Origin: Leptoclinus maculatus
Lineage: Eukaryota > Chordata > Actinopteri > Perciformes > Stichaeidae
Direction of reading: 5' to 3'
Assembly: GCA_032191485.1 (NCBI GenBank)
Contig: JAVDOI010000019.1
Coordinates: 12,355,418 to 12,419,417, forward strand
Length of the DNA stretch: 64,000 nt
Shown piece by piece: positions 36,746-48,429 of this stretch. Position 1 is the first letter of the stretch, and each line of letters begins with the position of its first letter. The notes beneath the pieces were generated by a model that was not told the DNA's origin, did no database searches, and saw nothing but the letters and a program-made list of their open reading frames with translations. The position numbers and the translations under genes were made by a program.

Positions 36746-37083
36746 TCTAACAAACAAGAAGAAGTCTTGAATCTTAAACATGCAATAACTGCATTGTGGC
36801 CACTTGTAGGGCAGTGGAAACAATATTATTCCCTTGTTACTATTTATAGCTTGTGCACCACAAAAAAAACCCCGAGGTTTTCAGCTCGTCCCATTGTCAT
36901 GGTAATAAAGCACTTAATCGTCTGTTTTATTCCTACAAGGAGAAGTCACCAGCGATGAGCAGGAAATTACAATTATTGTGTTTTCTCCAAATATCCACCG
37001 CTGTTATTTACTTGGTTTTATTTACACTTGAACTGGCAGGCTTTGAAAATATAAAAGACTTAGAAAGTTTTGGAAAAGCTGTT

Positions 37084-37097
37084 GGGGGGGGGGGGGG
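37084..37097. repeat. 14-base poly-G run
   Basis: Uninterrupted G run within an AT-rich stretch. Confidence 0.95.
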
Positions 37098-37099
37098 TA

Positions 37100-38105
37100 T
37101 AAGAGGCTTTTTATTCTTTTGTGACTTAAATACAGTTTTTTGAAAGGGCTCCGAGGGACGGTGATAGAGCCTCATGAATGTTCAATTACTCCCTCAGCTT
37201 GTTACTTCAAGAGGCTCGAGTTTACAACGGCACCCGAGCAACACGTCTTAATCCGTTACAGAACTTTGAAGTCGTCTCCGCTTCGCTGTGAAATCAGCTG
37301 TGTGATGATGAAGGTATCATGAATAGATAACAGTAAAAGAAAGCAGCCTGAAGGATTATGAAGTAAAGATCGAGGTTGGGATTACAAAGGTAACCGATCG
37401 CTTTGATATGGGAGTTCTTTTACCATGTTTACAATTCCTGGCTCTGGTCCAACATGTGGAGAGCATGAGGCGGGGGCAGTCATGACTCTGCCGACAGAAA
37501 ATAGAGACATTTCAGATGTTGTCCTGGATGAGGCGCAGATTTGAAGGCGAACAGAAACACTGGAACACTGCAGCATCCTTCTCGAGTCAAAGGGAAAGCA
37601 AAGGGTATCCTGGCTCCACAGTGAAAGGGAGATTATCTCCAATTGTTCCTTTCAGCCACCTAAGCTTCCCTGATTTACTTTCAAATCATTAATTTTGCAG
37701 CCTCATCGCCGTACACCTATAGCATGAAAAGTATCAGCAGGCTGGGTCTCTCAAGTCGCTGCATTAAAGACAGACAGAGTATTGTGCACTACGGCACGGA
37801 CTCGAGCCCGGCCTTTTAGCCGAGAGAATTGGGTAATAGAAAGCACAAAGCTCTGCCAGGCTCATTTATTAGAGCTCTACTTCTTGTGGAATTATAGTGA
37901 ATGAAATAGGTCATCAATTTTCATGCTTGGTAAACTCTTTTCATCCTGCGGCTACCAAAAGTGGGGGGGAGAAATACAATAATGGAAGGTGGTACAGTGC
38001 TAGTACAGAGGTGGCTGCCAAAGGGCACCTTTATTAATAAGAGAAAGCAAACAAACCCACCTTGATGAGCTTGAATGAAGGCCCCCTGAGCCTCGTCCAA
38101 TCTCA
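37100..38105. other. No gene recognised
   Basis: No exon or named repeat. Confidence 0.45.
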
Positions 38106-38229
38106 GGGTTTATTGGGACAAAGTGAACAAACCAACCCATAGCACACACCCCGTGTTCACAAGGAAAGAAACCCTCATGGTTTGTACAGAAGAAAAATAA
38201 CTACATGAAAAGTAGCAACCAGACATGAA

Positions 38230-38710
38230 GATTAGCGTTGACGAGATAGCCCTACAGGTTGTTGTTAGTCGATTTACAGAAATAACAACGTACAAGGTTA
38301 CAAGATGTGTGTGTTGCGATTGAACAAAACAAAACAGCCTTGCGCAACGAAATGCAGACTGAGATTTTGCTGCAAAAGAAAAACATGTAATATTATATGT
38401 TGATGAATTTAGGAGTCTCACGGCCTGTGGAAAGAAGCTGGTCTGAGGTCTGATAGCTCGTCAGCTGATACTTCTGTGTGAACAGGCTGTGGCTGTAGTG
38501 GGTTTTGTCTTTTAATATCCTTTTCCGCTCTTTGCGCCACTTGTCACCAATATCACTGATGCTCAGTAGATGGGTACCAATGATGTTCTGGGCGGTTTTA
38601 ATCACCCGCAGTAGAGCCTTCCTGCCTTGCACATGCCATTCCAGCTTGTTATGTTTCCAGTCAGCATGCTTTCTATTGCTCCTCTGTAAAAGTTAACAAG
38701 AATCCGGTGA
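38230..38710 (-). mobile_element. Decayed LINE, reverse-transcriptase ORF C-terminal part
   Basis: Minus-strand translation from about 38690 to 38390 gives RKALLRVIKTAQNIIGTHL, ILKDKTHYSHSLFT and, after a frameshift, SFFPQAVRLLNSSTYN. This run of peptides is typical of the end of the second ORF of teleost non-LTR retrotransposons, after the RT domain. The catalytic RT and endonuclease parts are absent, so this is the usual 5'-truncated dead copy. Downstream on the minus strand (38340-38360) GCATTTCGTTG resembles the LINE's 3' noncoding region. The exact family is uncertain. The frame is broken at least once, near 38460-38480. Confidence 0.75.
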
Positions 38711-38714
38711 AATA

Positions 38715-41700
38715 GTTGTGTTTTGTTTGTTCGGTCTCTTTTTCGTCACGACTTTCCTGAGAAACAAAACCACTTAAAAAGTGTCACTAACAGTTGTTAC
38801 ATCGTCTGCTCATGCTGCACATGTTTCTGCTAAAAAATAAATATTAATAGCACTCATTACTTTCAAATTTAGTGATTGAGTATGGTCATTATTTTGACAG
38901 TCTGTGGCAAGCTGGATAATGAATGGGGAATGCATTGCCGAGCAGACACACTCATACCTGAGATGAACGTATCTAATGGAGACAAGACATGTTATTATAA
39001 CGTCTACCTTTCCATGTACATGCTAATCAACCCGGAGGTGTCACAATCTTCCTGCTTTATTTCAAAGGAACCATGACATCAGTCTTTGGTCACATTGGCT
39101 GGCTGCATGTCACGTTTGGAATCACGTTCAGAGCAATTCAAACCTATTTCGTGGTGATAAAACCAATAGAGGCAGTGGGAGATGCATTTGCCTGTGAAAA
39201 TGATCACAGCGAGGGCTCCAGTTTAAACACGAGTGAGCCTCCGACAGCAGGGAGCACAATACAAAGGGCCTAATAATAACGGCAGAGCACAATAACGGTG
39301 TTGTGGGATTGAAATCTCCCTCTAGACGTGTCATATTAGATCTAATGAAAATGTGGCTCGTATCGTTTGCTAGCGTTGTTATTAAAAGCAATTCCATTCA
39401 GCGCGGCGTTGGTGTGACTGGTTGCCTGAGCGGTTCCCCCCGCTGAGATCCTGAATGACTTCGGGTCATTCGGTTAACCACATGTGTCAGTTAGACATCA
39501 TCAGCTACCTTTCTGCACCCCGCTGATGAGTAAATATACTCATCGCTGTGGCTTGTATATCTACATCACTGCATGTGTTGCCGACTGGTAGCAAGAAAAC
39601 GCATTCTAATGCCAAATATGTCCTCTAAAGTGATCATAAAGTTGAATCAACACCTGCACATTGTTGCAGGACTGCATCAGACTAATACACATAGAATGAA
39701 GATGCTGATCATGACTCATAAAACCTTGAGTTTCTCCATCAGCATGTTCCCCGTTTCACTTCTATCTGCTTGTTAGAAGGAGAACAACTTGACACACTTC
39801 TTCTCTCCCTCTTGGTAACACGGTAGACGTGGGTAGTGAAGTGGTCCCCACGTTGGCCCACGATGCTTCACTGCACTTCTGCAGAGCCAGGTAACTAGGC
39901 AACAGCCCTGCCGGTCGGCTGAGGTGGGTTTGCAGAGGATGCTGCGGGGAGACTGTGACTTTTGAGATCCTCCTATTGCGTCACTCTCGTACTATGAGAC
40001 GCTCGACGAGGGGGCTTTTTGGTCACGGCTGGGTCAAAAAGAAGGCGATTTTTTTAAAAATACACACATATATATTTAGGAATATCCGCTCCCTGCTGTT
40101 GTTCTAGAAATCTACTGGTCTTGTCGTTTTCTTGGCTCTCCCAGACTCCCACAGAGTCGGGCTGCCTGCCATATGGTGCGGGACACGGTGGAGAAAGAAG
40201 TGCACTATGGGAGTTTCTGCACAGAACTGGGTCGCTAAGATTGCTGGCTTACGAAAATTCACTTTGACCTTTTATATTTTCAACTTCTTCATTAAGCCCT
40301 TTGATTACTGATGTAAATTCACAAGATTAAGAAGCATTACAGCGATGTTATTTCATATGCAGATAGGGGCTTCTAACTGCATAAATCAACGTTTGTTTGA
40401 ATAAATAATATCTTTTTAGTTTCCTCTGGGGATTATTTACCATACAATGATTGCAGAGTAGGCGTAGTGTGCTCACCTTTATATTTACCTCGGCTGTTAC
40501 AAACAGTGCGAGCTATGTGTTGTTTTCCCACAGTGATGCTGTCAGGGTGGGACCATCCATCTGTTTGTTTGTTAGTTTTTAATCAAAACTTAAGGGGCAT
40601 GATTCATACCACCACAACGTTGTAGCATTTACTGATTAGCTTAAGGGGGGGCGTCACAACTACAGGTCAGAGTTATGAATTTTAATAAGCAGCCATGCCG
40701 CCCCCACACGCTGAAATAACTGAGATTTCATGCACACATACAGCCGTCTTTACTCGGCAGATTCGCCTCCTGGATCATCAATGTACTGTACATCGTGTCT
40801 CACCGTGTTGAAAAAAAGGCCGTCGAAGCTCTTTTATTTATGTTCTGGCTGCCCCTCAGTGGGGCTGCGTCACACGTCGGTGTGTTGACGAGCTCACTTT
40901 TTTATTTTTGCTGCACAGTTGCTTCTCTGCGGCTCGGCTTGTGCGCTCCATCGGTGTTTGTGTTTTTAGAAGGTGTGTGCTCCCGAGTTCCTGCAATTGT
41001 CTTCATGTTTAATTCATACTGGAGTTTGTGTATAAACCAGAGGCTGTGTTTGTGACGTTGGCTCTTCCTCTTCCTGGAGCCTGAGCCACAGCAGGAAATG
41101 TGAGCGGGCGGGTCAGTTTGATCCGAGACCGTCCTCCAAACCCGAACAGCTTGTGAAGATTCACAGTAAACCCACCTGACAATCACAGCCGGCGGTCCTG
41201 AAAGTGAAAAATAGACACGTCATGGCATATTTGTGCAGCTTCAAAGCTCGAGTTCTGCCTCAAAGTTGCACCAACAAACACAACTTTGGACTTGTGTGGC
41301 CTCAAGAGAGTCCAGGTTTCACTGCAGAGTGCTGTTTGAGATTTTTAAGCAGTGATTATAGCAGAAATAGATTTGGGTAAATTAGGCAAATTCATGGCAT
41401 TTGAAGTAGAGCAGAATGTAATTTAGTTGGTTTGGTGTATTTTTGAAAAATACTTTCTTTTGGAGTTTTAAACCTTTTATACCTTGGCACTTCTTCCATT
41501 TATCTGCCTCTCAAGGCCTCTTAATAGCTTCAGATATGGAAGGTATAGGTATAGTTCCCAAAGCCAAATATTCAGATTGCTTGCTTTGTCGGAAAACAGT
41601 ACAAAACCTGAAGATATAAAACGTAGGCTTTTCAGCTTGAAAAATAATGATTCGACTGTTAAAAAATAGTTGCTGATTAACTTTCTGACGGTTGACAAAC

Positions 41701-41925
41701 TGATTGATAGACTCGTGTTGTAGTTCTGCTTGGATTACCACATGTTACAACCACGCATGAAGGCTAAGGAGGAAGAGAACAGGACTGTTGATATGTTGAC
41801 TGAAGCCCAAGTTATACTTTCTTCGTCTGCGAGTACGAAAGGGTCCGCTATGATCCGCGTGACATCATCAGAGGGTGAACGCTTTACGCTCTGTGTGGAC
41901 GTCCCACCAATGTGTTGTGACCACG
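38715..41925. other. No gene recognised; RFX-like site at 39891
   Basis: No supported exon. GTAACTAGGCAAC at 39891-39903 is one mismatch from an RFX X-box (GTNRCC N RGYAAC) and lies in a GC-richer patch (about 39830-40030). A CAG|GTAACT word overlaps it but bounds no open exon. Confidence 0.4.
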
Positions 41926-41934
41926 TGGACTTAC

Positions 41935-41974
41935 CCAGACTTGTCCAGACTTGTCCAGACTTGTCCAGACTTGT
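41935..41974. repeat. 10-bp tandem repeat, 4 copies
   Basis: CCAGACTTGT repeated four times without change. The 144-codon + frame across it (41730-42164) has no domain and is not called. Confidence 0.95.
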
Positions 41975-42274
41975 CTGTGCGGCCAAGATACAACAAGTAG
42001 TACCATTGCAAATTACTGTGTGTGGAACTTGTCCTCCAAACAGACAATATAATCAGAACCAAGCAGCTGTGTGTGTACACGTCTGTTTGGGAATAAAACC
42101 GAAGCTTGATGGCGAGATGCGTCAATCGGTTCAAAGCCCCATGAAAACCATTCAGTCTCTTTAAATCACATTAGCACCTGTTTTGTCCATCTGTCTTTGC
42201 TCATGCAGCAATGCTCCATCATAGAAAACAGTATCTAAACCCAGAGGCAGATGAAGACAAATTAAGTCACGGTG

Positions 42275-42292
42275 CCCCCCCCCCCCCCCCCC
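42275..42292. repeat. 18-base poly-C run
   Basis: Uninterrupted C run followed by seven T. Confidence 0.95.
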
Positions 42293-42569
42293 TTTTTTTG
42301 TGTGATTGTTTTCTCTTTTGTCAATTTAGAGATTCCTCGGTTGACGGCCGACGCACCTGCTACTGTGCAGTCACGATAATCTGCCGTTTCTGCTCATTGT
42401 CTCATTTTGTAATGATGCCAGCGAGATAATCCGAGCTGATAGCAGCAGGACACCGACGCAGAGAGAAGCTTCAGCCCCCCCCCACCCTCCTTTTATTTGT
42501 GTAACTTCATTTCATAGGAACATGTCAGATGTGGGTTGTAACAGAACTTCAGAGACAGCAAAAGCTCCT

Positions 42570-42885
42570 TCTTACCTGACAACTCCATTAAAAGGTGACA
42601 GCGGAGGTCAGAGGTGACGCGTCAGCTTTTCTGTGGGCCGTAAAAGGCGCAGCTGACAGCGTGCCATGTCACCCACAATCCCAACGGTGACAGTAAGTGG
42701 CAGACGGAGACGGTGCCCCGACGTGACACCCGCTGGTGCTCCGACCCAGGTTCTTGGGTGGCCCCTGGCCTCGCCACGATTCAGCAACAGCCGTCACCAG
42801 CTGCTGTCAGCGGAGCGCCTCGAACGGGCGAGCTGGCTGCTTGTTGCTCTTCGGGGTCCTCGAGCCGAAATCTGACTGCGGAGTC
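42570..42885. other. GC-rich block with donor-like GTAAGT, function unknown
   Basis: About 315 bases rich in CpG, with GTGACA|GTAAGTGG at about 42692. Frames are open on both strands, which fits GC-richness. No acceptor of quality precedes the donor-like word, so no exon is called. Possibly a conserved non-coding element. Confidence 0.25.
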
Positions 42886-42943
42886 ATGATGCAGCCATGT
42901 GGACTGCAGATAACAAAAGAGCATCGTGGTGAAGGTGTCAGAG

Positions 42944-43184
42944 CAGTGATCCCCAACCCCTTCAGCTTGGCACCCCTTGAGACAAAGCACTGCTGTGACC
43001 AGTAAGCATAAGAATGCATTGATTTATTTTTATAATCTTAAGAAGTGCAATTATCCAATTCCTCACAAGAACAAAAAGCAAAGATTAGAGCAAAGTCTGG
43101 AGAAAGAAATAGATTATTTGGTGCAGCAGAACTATTTATTTTCTGCTTTTCTATCGTGTTAATTATTCAGTTCGGGAACCACTG
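42944..43184. mobile_element. hAT-type miniature transposon remnant (about 241 bp)
   Basis: Left end CAGTGATCCCCAACC and right end TTCGGGAACCACTG are imperfect inverted repeats of the CAGTGGTTCCCAACC type typical of hAT/Charlie-like elements in vertebrates. The interior is A/T-rich with no transposase. No clear 8-bp target duplication is left. Confidence 0.6.
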
Positions 43185-43189
43185 ACTTT

Positions 43190-44635
43190 CTGTTGTCTCA
43201 TAAACGATTAAATGACTTACACATGATATATTATTATAGGAATACTTAGAATACTGATGTCTCTTACGACCCACATGAGAAGCTTGTCTATATTCTTATT
43301 GTTAATGCTTATCATCGGTGCCACCGGGTCGGATTCCAAGCATTCAGACGGAATCATGCAGGTTCCCCGAAAACAACTTCAGCGAATATCCCGTAAATAA
43401 TTTTACAGCAGATATTGATTGCCTGTTGTTGGAACTGAGAGGGGAGTTTGCAGGCCTGATAACCCCAAACACAAGCTGATAGACGTTAAAACAGCAGGTT
43501 AAGTCTCTGTGGATTTGTCACTACAAACGTAGACATTTGATCTTTTGTCAATACAAAAAAAGTGATGTGTGCAGCTTTAAAGTTGATAAATAATCCAGAT
43601 TTAATGCAGAAACTTCATTTTTTCACAGTCAGCGAGTCTCAAAACTAGACTTAGCAGCTTTTTTTTAATCATAAGCAAGAAATTCTTTGTTGTTATCTTA
43701 CAATAGCAACCTGATTACTCTCTCTCTCTTGTCTCTCTGACAACACCTCTACTGAGAACCAGGCATCCAGGAGTCTTATTAGCCTTCGGATGAGAGCAGA
43801 CAGGCGGCGAGGCTGTGACCGTGTAACTCTACTCCTCCCGTCATGTTCATGAGGAGCCGATTCCCCGGCTTCAAGGCTTCGTCAGAGCCCGACACTAAGC
43901 TCCTCATCTCCCCTTCTTCTGCCACCCGTCAAGGACTTATCTTCTTCCTAACAGACCGCGAGCGGCATATCAGCGCTGCAAAGTCACGCAAGGGCAACTG
44001 TCAGAGTAGTAACGGGGAGCCGGGACAGTCGGATTTCAAAGCAAAATATGCTCGCCCAAATCATCTTCCTCTCTGCTTTCTATGCTAATCTGACATGTGA
44101 TACACACAAAAGGGGGGGGGGGACTCGCTCAACTCCCAAACCTTCCTGAAGGCCCTCCCTCTTACGGTGAGAGCATGCTCAGCTAATTCGCCTCCGAGGA
44201 GAGGTTGTGAGGGGATGGACCAGACACACTCCTTCCTGAGGTATAATTACACCACCGCAGCTCAACCTCTGTGGCAGCCGGTTGATCCGTGTGTCTGGTC
44301 TCACTCGGCTGGTGGTTCTCACTCTGAAAGGGTGTTAAGAGGGGTTTTTTGGGGGGAGAAGGGGGAGAGGACCCTGGGGTTGCTAACATGATTCCTTCAG
44401 CTGAGGAGTGATGAACAGATCCACTCACTTACTGCTCTGCTTCAACGACTTCAACTTCTTCTTCTTTTTACTTTAACTTGCAGAAAGTCGAATTTAAAAG
44501 TAAGAATCTGTGGCTTCATATCAATAAATACATCAATAAATGAGCATGCTGCTGCTGTAGAGATAACCCCCTCAAGGCACTTTATAAAAGTTTTATACTT
44601 GCTGTGTAAACTTCAGGAGTCTAACCGATCTTTCC
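43190..44635. other. No gene recognised
   Basis: Contains an 11-base G run at 44112-44122. Short frames only, none with splice support. Confidence 0.45.
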
Positions 44636-44639
44636 CTGA

Positions 44640-44815
44640 AAATATACACCCACTGTTGGAACACTTAAAGAGGCACGACGAGAGATTGAGAGCATTTTGA
44701 TTGCCTCTCAACGGCTCTCAACATGGTGGCGGCTCGCGGCTAACGGTGCAAACTACAGCGAACGCGCTCACAAAGCTAACAGTGTTCACCTGAAAGTTAA
44801 CCGTGGAAGAGACAA
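44640..44815. repeat. Possible interspersed repeat
   Basis: GGCTCTCAACATGGTGGCGG, then AACAGTGTTCACCTGAAAG and GTTAACCGTGG, resembles a repeat that I associate with teleosts. Tentative. Confidence 0.3.
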
Positions 44816-44819
44816 CTGG

Positions 44820-45569
44820 GTTTGAAACCTTCATCCCATCATTTATGCACATTAAACACAGAATAAAGTGTGTTTTTAGTACAACAAATACAGTGGTGTC
44901 TTATTGCACATGTTCTGACATCCAGTCTGATCCAAAGCAGCAATACAAAACACAACCGGTGCAGCATCTGCAGGCTCCAGAATAATTGAACATAATTGAA
45001 CCGGGGAAAACAGAGCGCGGCGACTGCATAAGACTTTTATCTCATTGTGTTCCTCATAATGCGACCACACCTGTGTCCCTGAACACACCGTCAGCCATAA
45101 CAGTGTAATGGTTGTGGAGGTGGTGCTGCTGGAGTTTTAATGATTTATTTGTTACTAGAGACTCATCTGAAGCCTGAAGATAAGGGCGTTTTCTTCTTGG
45201 CTGAGGGGAGATACACTGCAAAGACATCCAGTTCAACCTCCTCGAACTATTAATCAATTCAGAAAACCAGGAAAAGTACGAGCATGACGGCAGTGTACAT
45301 ACGGTTTCCCGTTGTTTGAGTAGACTACACGAGGCCGCCTGATTTAGACGCAAAAATGCACATGAGATGTTGATGTGCTTGCTTTTATTTTGATTGTGAT
45401 GATGATTAATTGATGATTAATTAAATGAAGCAGGCTGATTGTCTTCAAGATGAGTCATAAAAAACATTTTTAATCTGGCGGTACAATAGCTTTTCATATT
45501 TCATTCATTGTAATAGATTGTTATTTCACGAAACACATCTTTTTTAGTTTGTGTGCACCAGTGCACCCC

Positions 45570-45570
<1 letters not shown>
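44820..45570. other. No gene recognised
   Basis: No supported exon. TGATGATTAAT is tandemly duplicated at about 45401-45422. Confidence 0.4.

Positions 45571-45572
<2 letters not shown>

Positions 45573-45657
<85 letters not shown>
45573..45657. repeat. (GT)42 microsatellite
   Basis: Pure GT tract of 85 bases, the second longest TG/CA run here. Confidence 0.98.
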
Positions 45658-45658
<1 letters not shown>

Positions 45659-45894
45659 CAGACATAATTGGACCTGCTGTCAGCTGTGACTCTTCCTCAG
45701 GTGTCGGTGTCTCTTCTGGTTGAATCAGTGTCTCTGAGACAGTAATTGCGATGAATGCAGCCTGCTCATATTCCTGCACCGAGACACGCTCCGTCACCTC
45801 CGCCTGGCACCCCCCAAAAAATGCAGACTCTGTTCTTTTAACTCTGTTACATGTGCAGCTCATTTCAAAACTGTCTCAATTAAAGTAATTGTCC

Positions 45895-46275
45895 CGTCTC
45901 TTACGTCCATTAGTGACTCTTTCCTGCCCCACGCCAACCACATTACCAAAACTGCCTTCTTTCACCTCAGGAACATTGCACGCCTCCGGCCCTCCCTGTC
46001 CTCTCATCCACGCCCTCATAACCTCCAGACTACTGCAGCAGCATCCTCTACGGCTCTCCCAACAAAATCCTCAATAAACTCCAATATGCTCGACTGCTCA
46101 CCTCCACCCGCCGCTATGAACACATCACCCCGGTCCTTCGCAACCTCCACTGGCTCCCGGTCAAATACAGAATAGACTTTAAAATACTACTCACCACCTA
46201 CAAAGCCCTAAACAACCCGGCCCCTCCCTACCTTTCAGACCTCCTCCCCCTCCACGCCCCAACCCGTTGCCTCAA
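45895..46275 (+). mobile_element. L2-like LINE fragment, RT C-terminal region, frameshifted
   Basis: Plus-strand reading gives DSFLPHANHITKTAFFHLRN, ARLRPSLSS, then after frame changes LIHALITSRL, ILYGSPNKILNKLQY, RRYEHITPVLRNLHWLPVKY, RIDFKILLTTYKALN and PPYLSDLL. These are the conserved blocks at the end of the reverse-transcriptase ORF of L2-type LINEs. The expected LDYC block is damaged by a small deletion after TSRL, and several frameshifts prevent translation. The element is 5'-truncated. It is fused at its end to hAT-like terminal text (46275-46312), suggesting nested insertion. Confidence 0.88.
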
Positions 46276-46312
46276 CTGGTCCGTGGCGCAAAAAAGGTCG
46301 TGGACCGCTGAC
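46275..46312. mobile_element. hAT-type terminus fragment
   Basis: GGTCCGTGGCGCAAAAAAGG followed by TCGTGGACCGCTG resembles the end of hAT elements that finish GGTTGGGGACCACTG. It abuts the LINE fragment on one side and a TAGGGCTGCAACTAA-type repeat on the other. Confidence 0.45.
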
Positions 46313-46640
46313 TTAGTTAATCAGTTGATCGTTTTTTTTTCAATTAGCAGCCCTTTTACACGAGACATTTTAAAATGTCACAGTAGGACAATCACAGATA
46401 AATAATAGGCTTAATGATAGCAGGAAAAGACCTTTTGTTTCGTCTCTAAAATGTCAGCAAATGGTCCATCACAACTTCCCAGAATCCCAAGGGGACATCT
46501 CCAAAGTGTTTGTTTTGTCTAATAAACAAACAAAGACCAAAATATTCAATTTGCAAAAACAGGGAAGAGAAGTTATTGCGTGATAATTGACTTAAAGATT
46601 TATAAATGAATAAAATGGCTCAGGATTTATTTCATGACGT
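46313..46640. repeat. TAGGGCTGCAACTAA-type repeat copy, diverged
   Basis: TTAATCAGTTGATCG near the start and TCTAAAATGTCAGCAAATGG, TTCCCAGAATCCCAAGGGG, GTGTTTGTTTTGTCTAATAA and AAAATATTCAATTT further on follow the family order. An unrelated segment (about 46355-46435) interrupts it. Confidence 0.6.
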
Positions 46641-46644
46641 CAAT

Positions 46645-47985
46645 ACAGTGATTATTTCACTCTCCTGATGACAACATTGGCAGACAAAGTAGTTCCCCTC
46701 CGGTGGAAACCGCCCACTAAAAAAAGAAGATGAAATAAGCATTTATTTCAACAAGCTATTTGGTTACTCATCCGTTCAAAGTGGAGAGAACTGTGTTATC
46801 CTGATTTTTTTTCAAGGGGTTGACAGTTTTGTGGGTGTAATGAAAGAGAAAAATAGACTCCTTTTTTTAGGGAGTAATGAGCCCGGCAAATATGATATTT
46901 GCACATAATATAAGATGTCCATAACAAACACCAGAGGGGAACGCTGGGTAAACAAACCGCGGCGCTCACAAAGTGAGCATTCCTCCGCCCTGTCTGCTCT
47001 CTGGTGTTGCCGGCTCGCTGTATACGCGGTGCGATGGACATATGGTGACCATCTGGGCCCAACACAGGGACGTCAGGACATTGCGACTCGCAGGTCGGGT
47101 TAACCCCCTCAGCGGCCAGCAGAGAGGACAGACGGTCGACTGTTAATAATGCCGAAGCAGCAGGCTCTGGGAGAAGAGCAACAGCCTGGCTGACACTCAG
47201 AAAACCCTCCCTCTTGCTGTTATACACACACATGAGAAGATGCATCCTCACACACACACACACACACACTTTGCACCTTCACTAGAAGCAGCCAGGCTTC
47301 CTCAGAGAGATGCAGAGGTTTTTTGACATTTTTCGATGTCGGCTGTTTGTTACTTTACGCCTTTCATTCACCTGGGAGCGCTTGTTTATAAGAGCAGCAT
47401 CTCCCCCACAGGACAGGTACACCATCGTATACCTGCTTTCGCCTGTCAGACTCTCCTCTCTCGTATGACACATTGGCGTTTCTACATGTAAACAGAGCGG
47501 TGACCTCATGTTAGCATGTCTAAGTCGTGCAACATCTGAAGGTCAAACAGAAGATTATCCGGCACAGCACTGAAATTGACTCAGTCCTGATTTTTCCCTC
47601 TCGCGATTATGCTTTTGGAACGTCCAGGTATAAACAAAGCATGCTGGGAAGTGTGCGAACAATGCTTGTTGCTTCTCTACACATACACAAATGCAGCCAC
47701 ATAGGATTTCCCCTCACAGCCGGCTGCTGCCAGCCAGTTCCCAGCGAGTTCCCCCGCCCCCCCTTTGCTCCTGACAGAGCTTGTTTAGATTCAGCTGTAA
47801 GCCCGCCCATTAATTCAATTGCAGAGTGTCACCATGAGATGGTGCTTCCTTCACAAAAACACATAAACCAACTGCGGTACACTGAAGACTAATGTGTCTT
47901 TGTTTAGGCCATGCTTTGCACTGTATGTTTGCCTCCCCTCAGCTTTCAGTTGACTTTATTGATATTTTGTATCAATATATATCTA
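46645..47985. other. No gene recognised; (CA)n at 47249-47269
   Basis: A 157-codon minus frame (46796-47269) gains part of its N-terminus from the CA microsatellite and has no recognised domain, so it is not called. No exon supported. Confidence 0.4.
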
Positions 47986-47989
47986 CATC

Positions 47990-48135
47990 AAATATGATAA
48001 GAAAACCAGTAAACCAACGTATCCTCTTAAAACGGTTCGTATGATATCTTAGGAAAGCTATTCTTCACCTCTACTCAGTTAGGTTCAGGAGATTGTGGTT
48101 TGGGTTAGAATAACTACGGAAGTTACTTGACAAAT
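47990..48135. repeat. Possible interspersed repeat
   Basis: GTTAGGTTCAGGAGATTGTG, GGTTTGGGTTAGAATAACTA and CGGAAGTTACTTGACA match words of a repeat I associate with teleosts. Boundaries unknown. Confidence 0.35.
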
Positions 48136-48411
48136 AAATCCACTTTAACTTCTCGTGACTCACCACAAACATCAGTCTCCTGGAGGAAAGTCCCTTTTTT
48201 TTGGTTGACCCCACCGCTCCGCCCGCCCTCTGTTTATTTATTTTTTGGGGGGTTTTATACTTCCTGGTTAATGATCTCGTGGATTTGCTTTCGTGGGATA
48301 GCTTCAAGGAGGGGAGGTTCTAGGTGACTGCATCCGTACACCTTGGTAAAAACATTGAGACCCACAAAAGCACATTCTCCATTGTCACAACCTCCAGGTA
48401 AACAGTAGAAT

Positions 48412-48424
48412 CCCCCCCCCCCCC
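48412..48424. repeat. 13-base poly-C run
   Basis: Uninterrupted C run. A CCAG|GTAAAC word lies just before it, near 48396, with no open exon. Confidence 0.95.
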
Positions 48425-48429
48425 ACCTA

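Noticed and set aside
41730..42164. 144-codon + strand frame
   Set aside because: It crosses a 10-bp tandem repeat and has no recognised domain or splice sites.
46796..47269. 157-codon minus-strand frame
   Set aside because: It starts inside a CA microsatellite (Cys-Val repeats), has no domain and no splice support.
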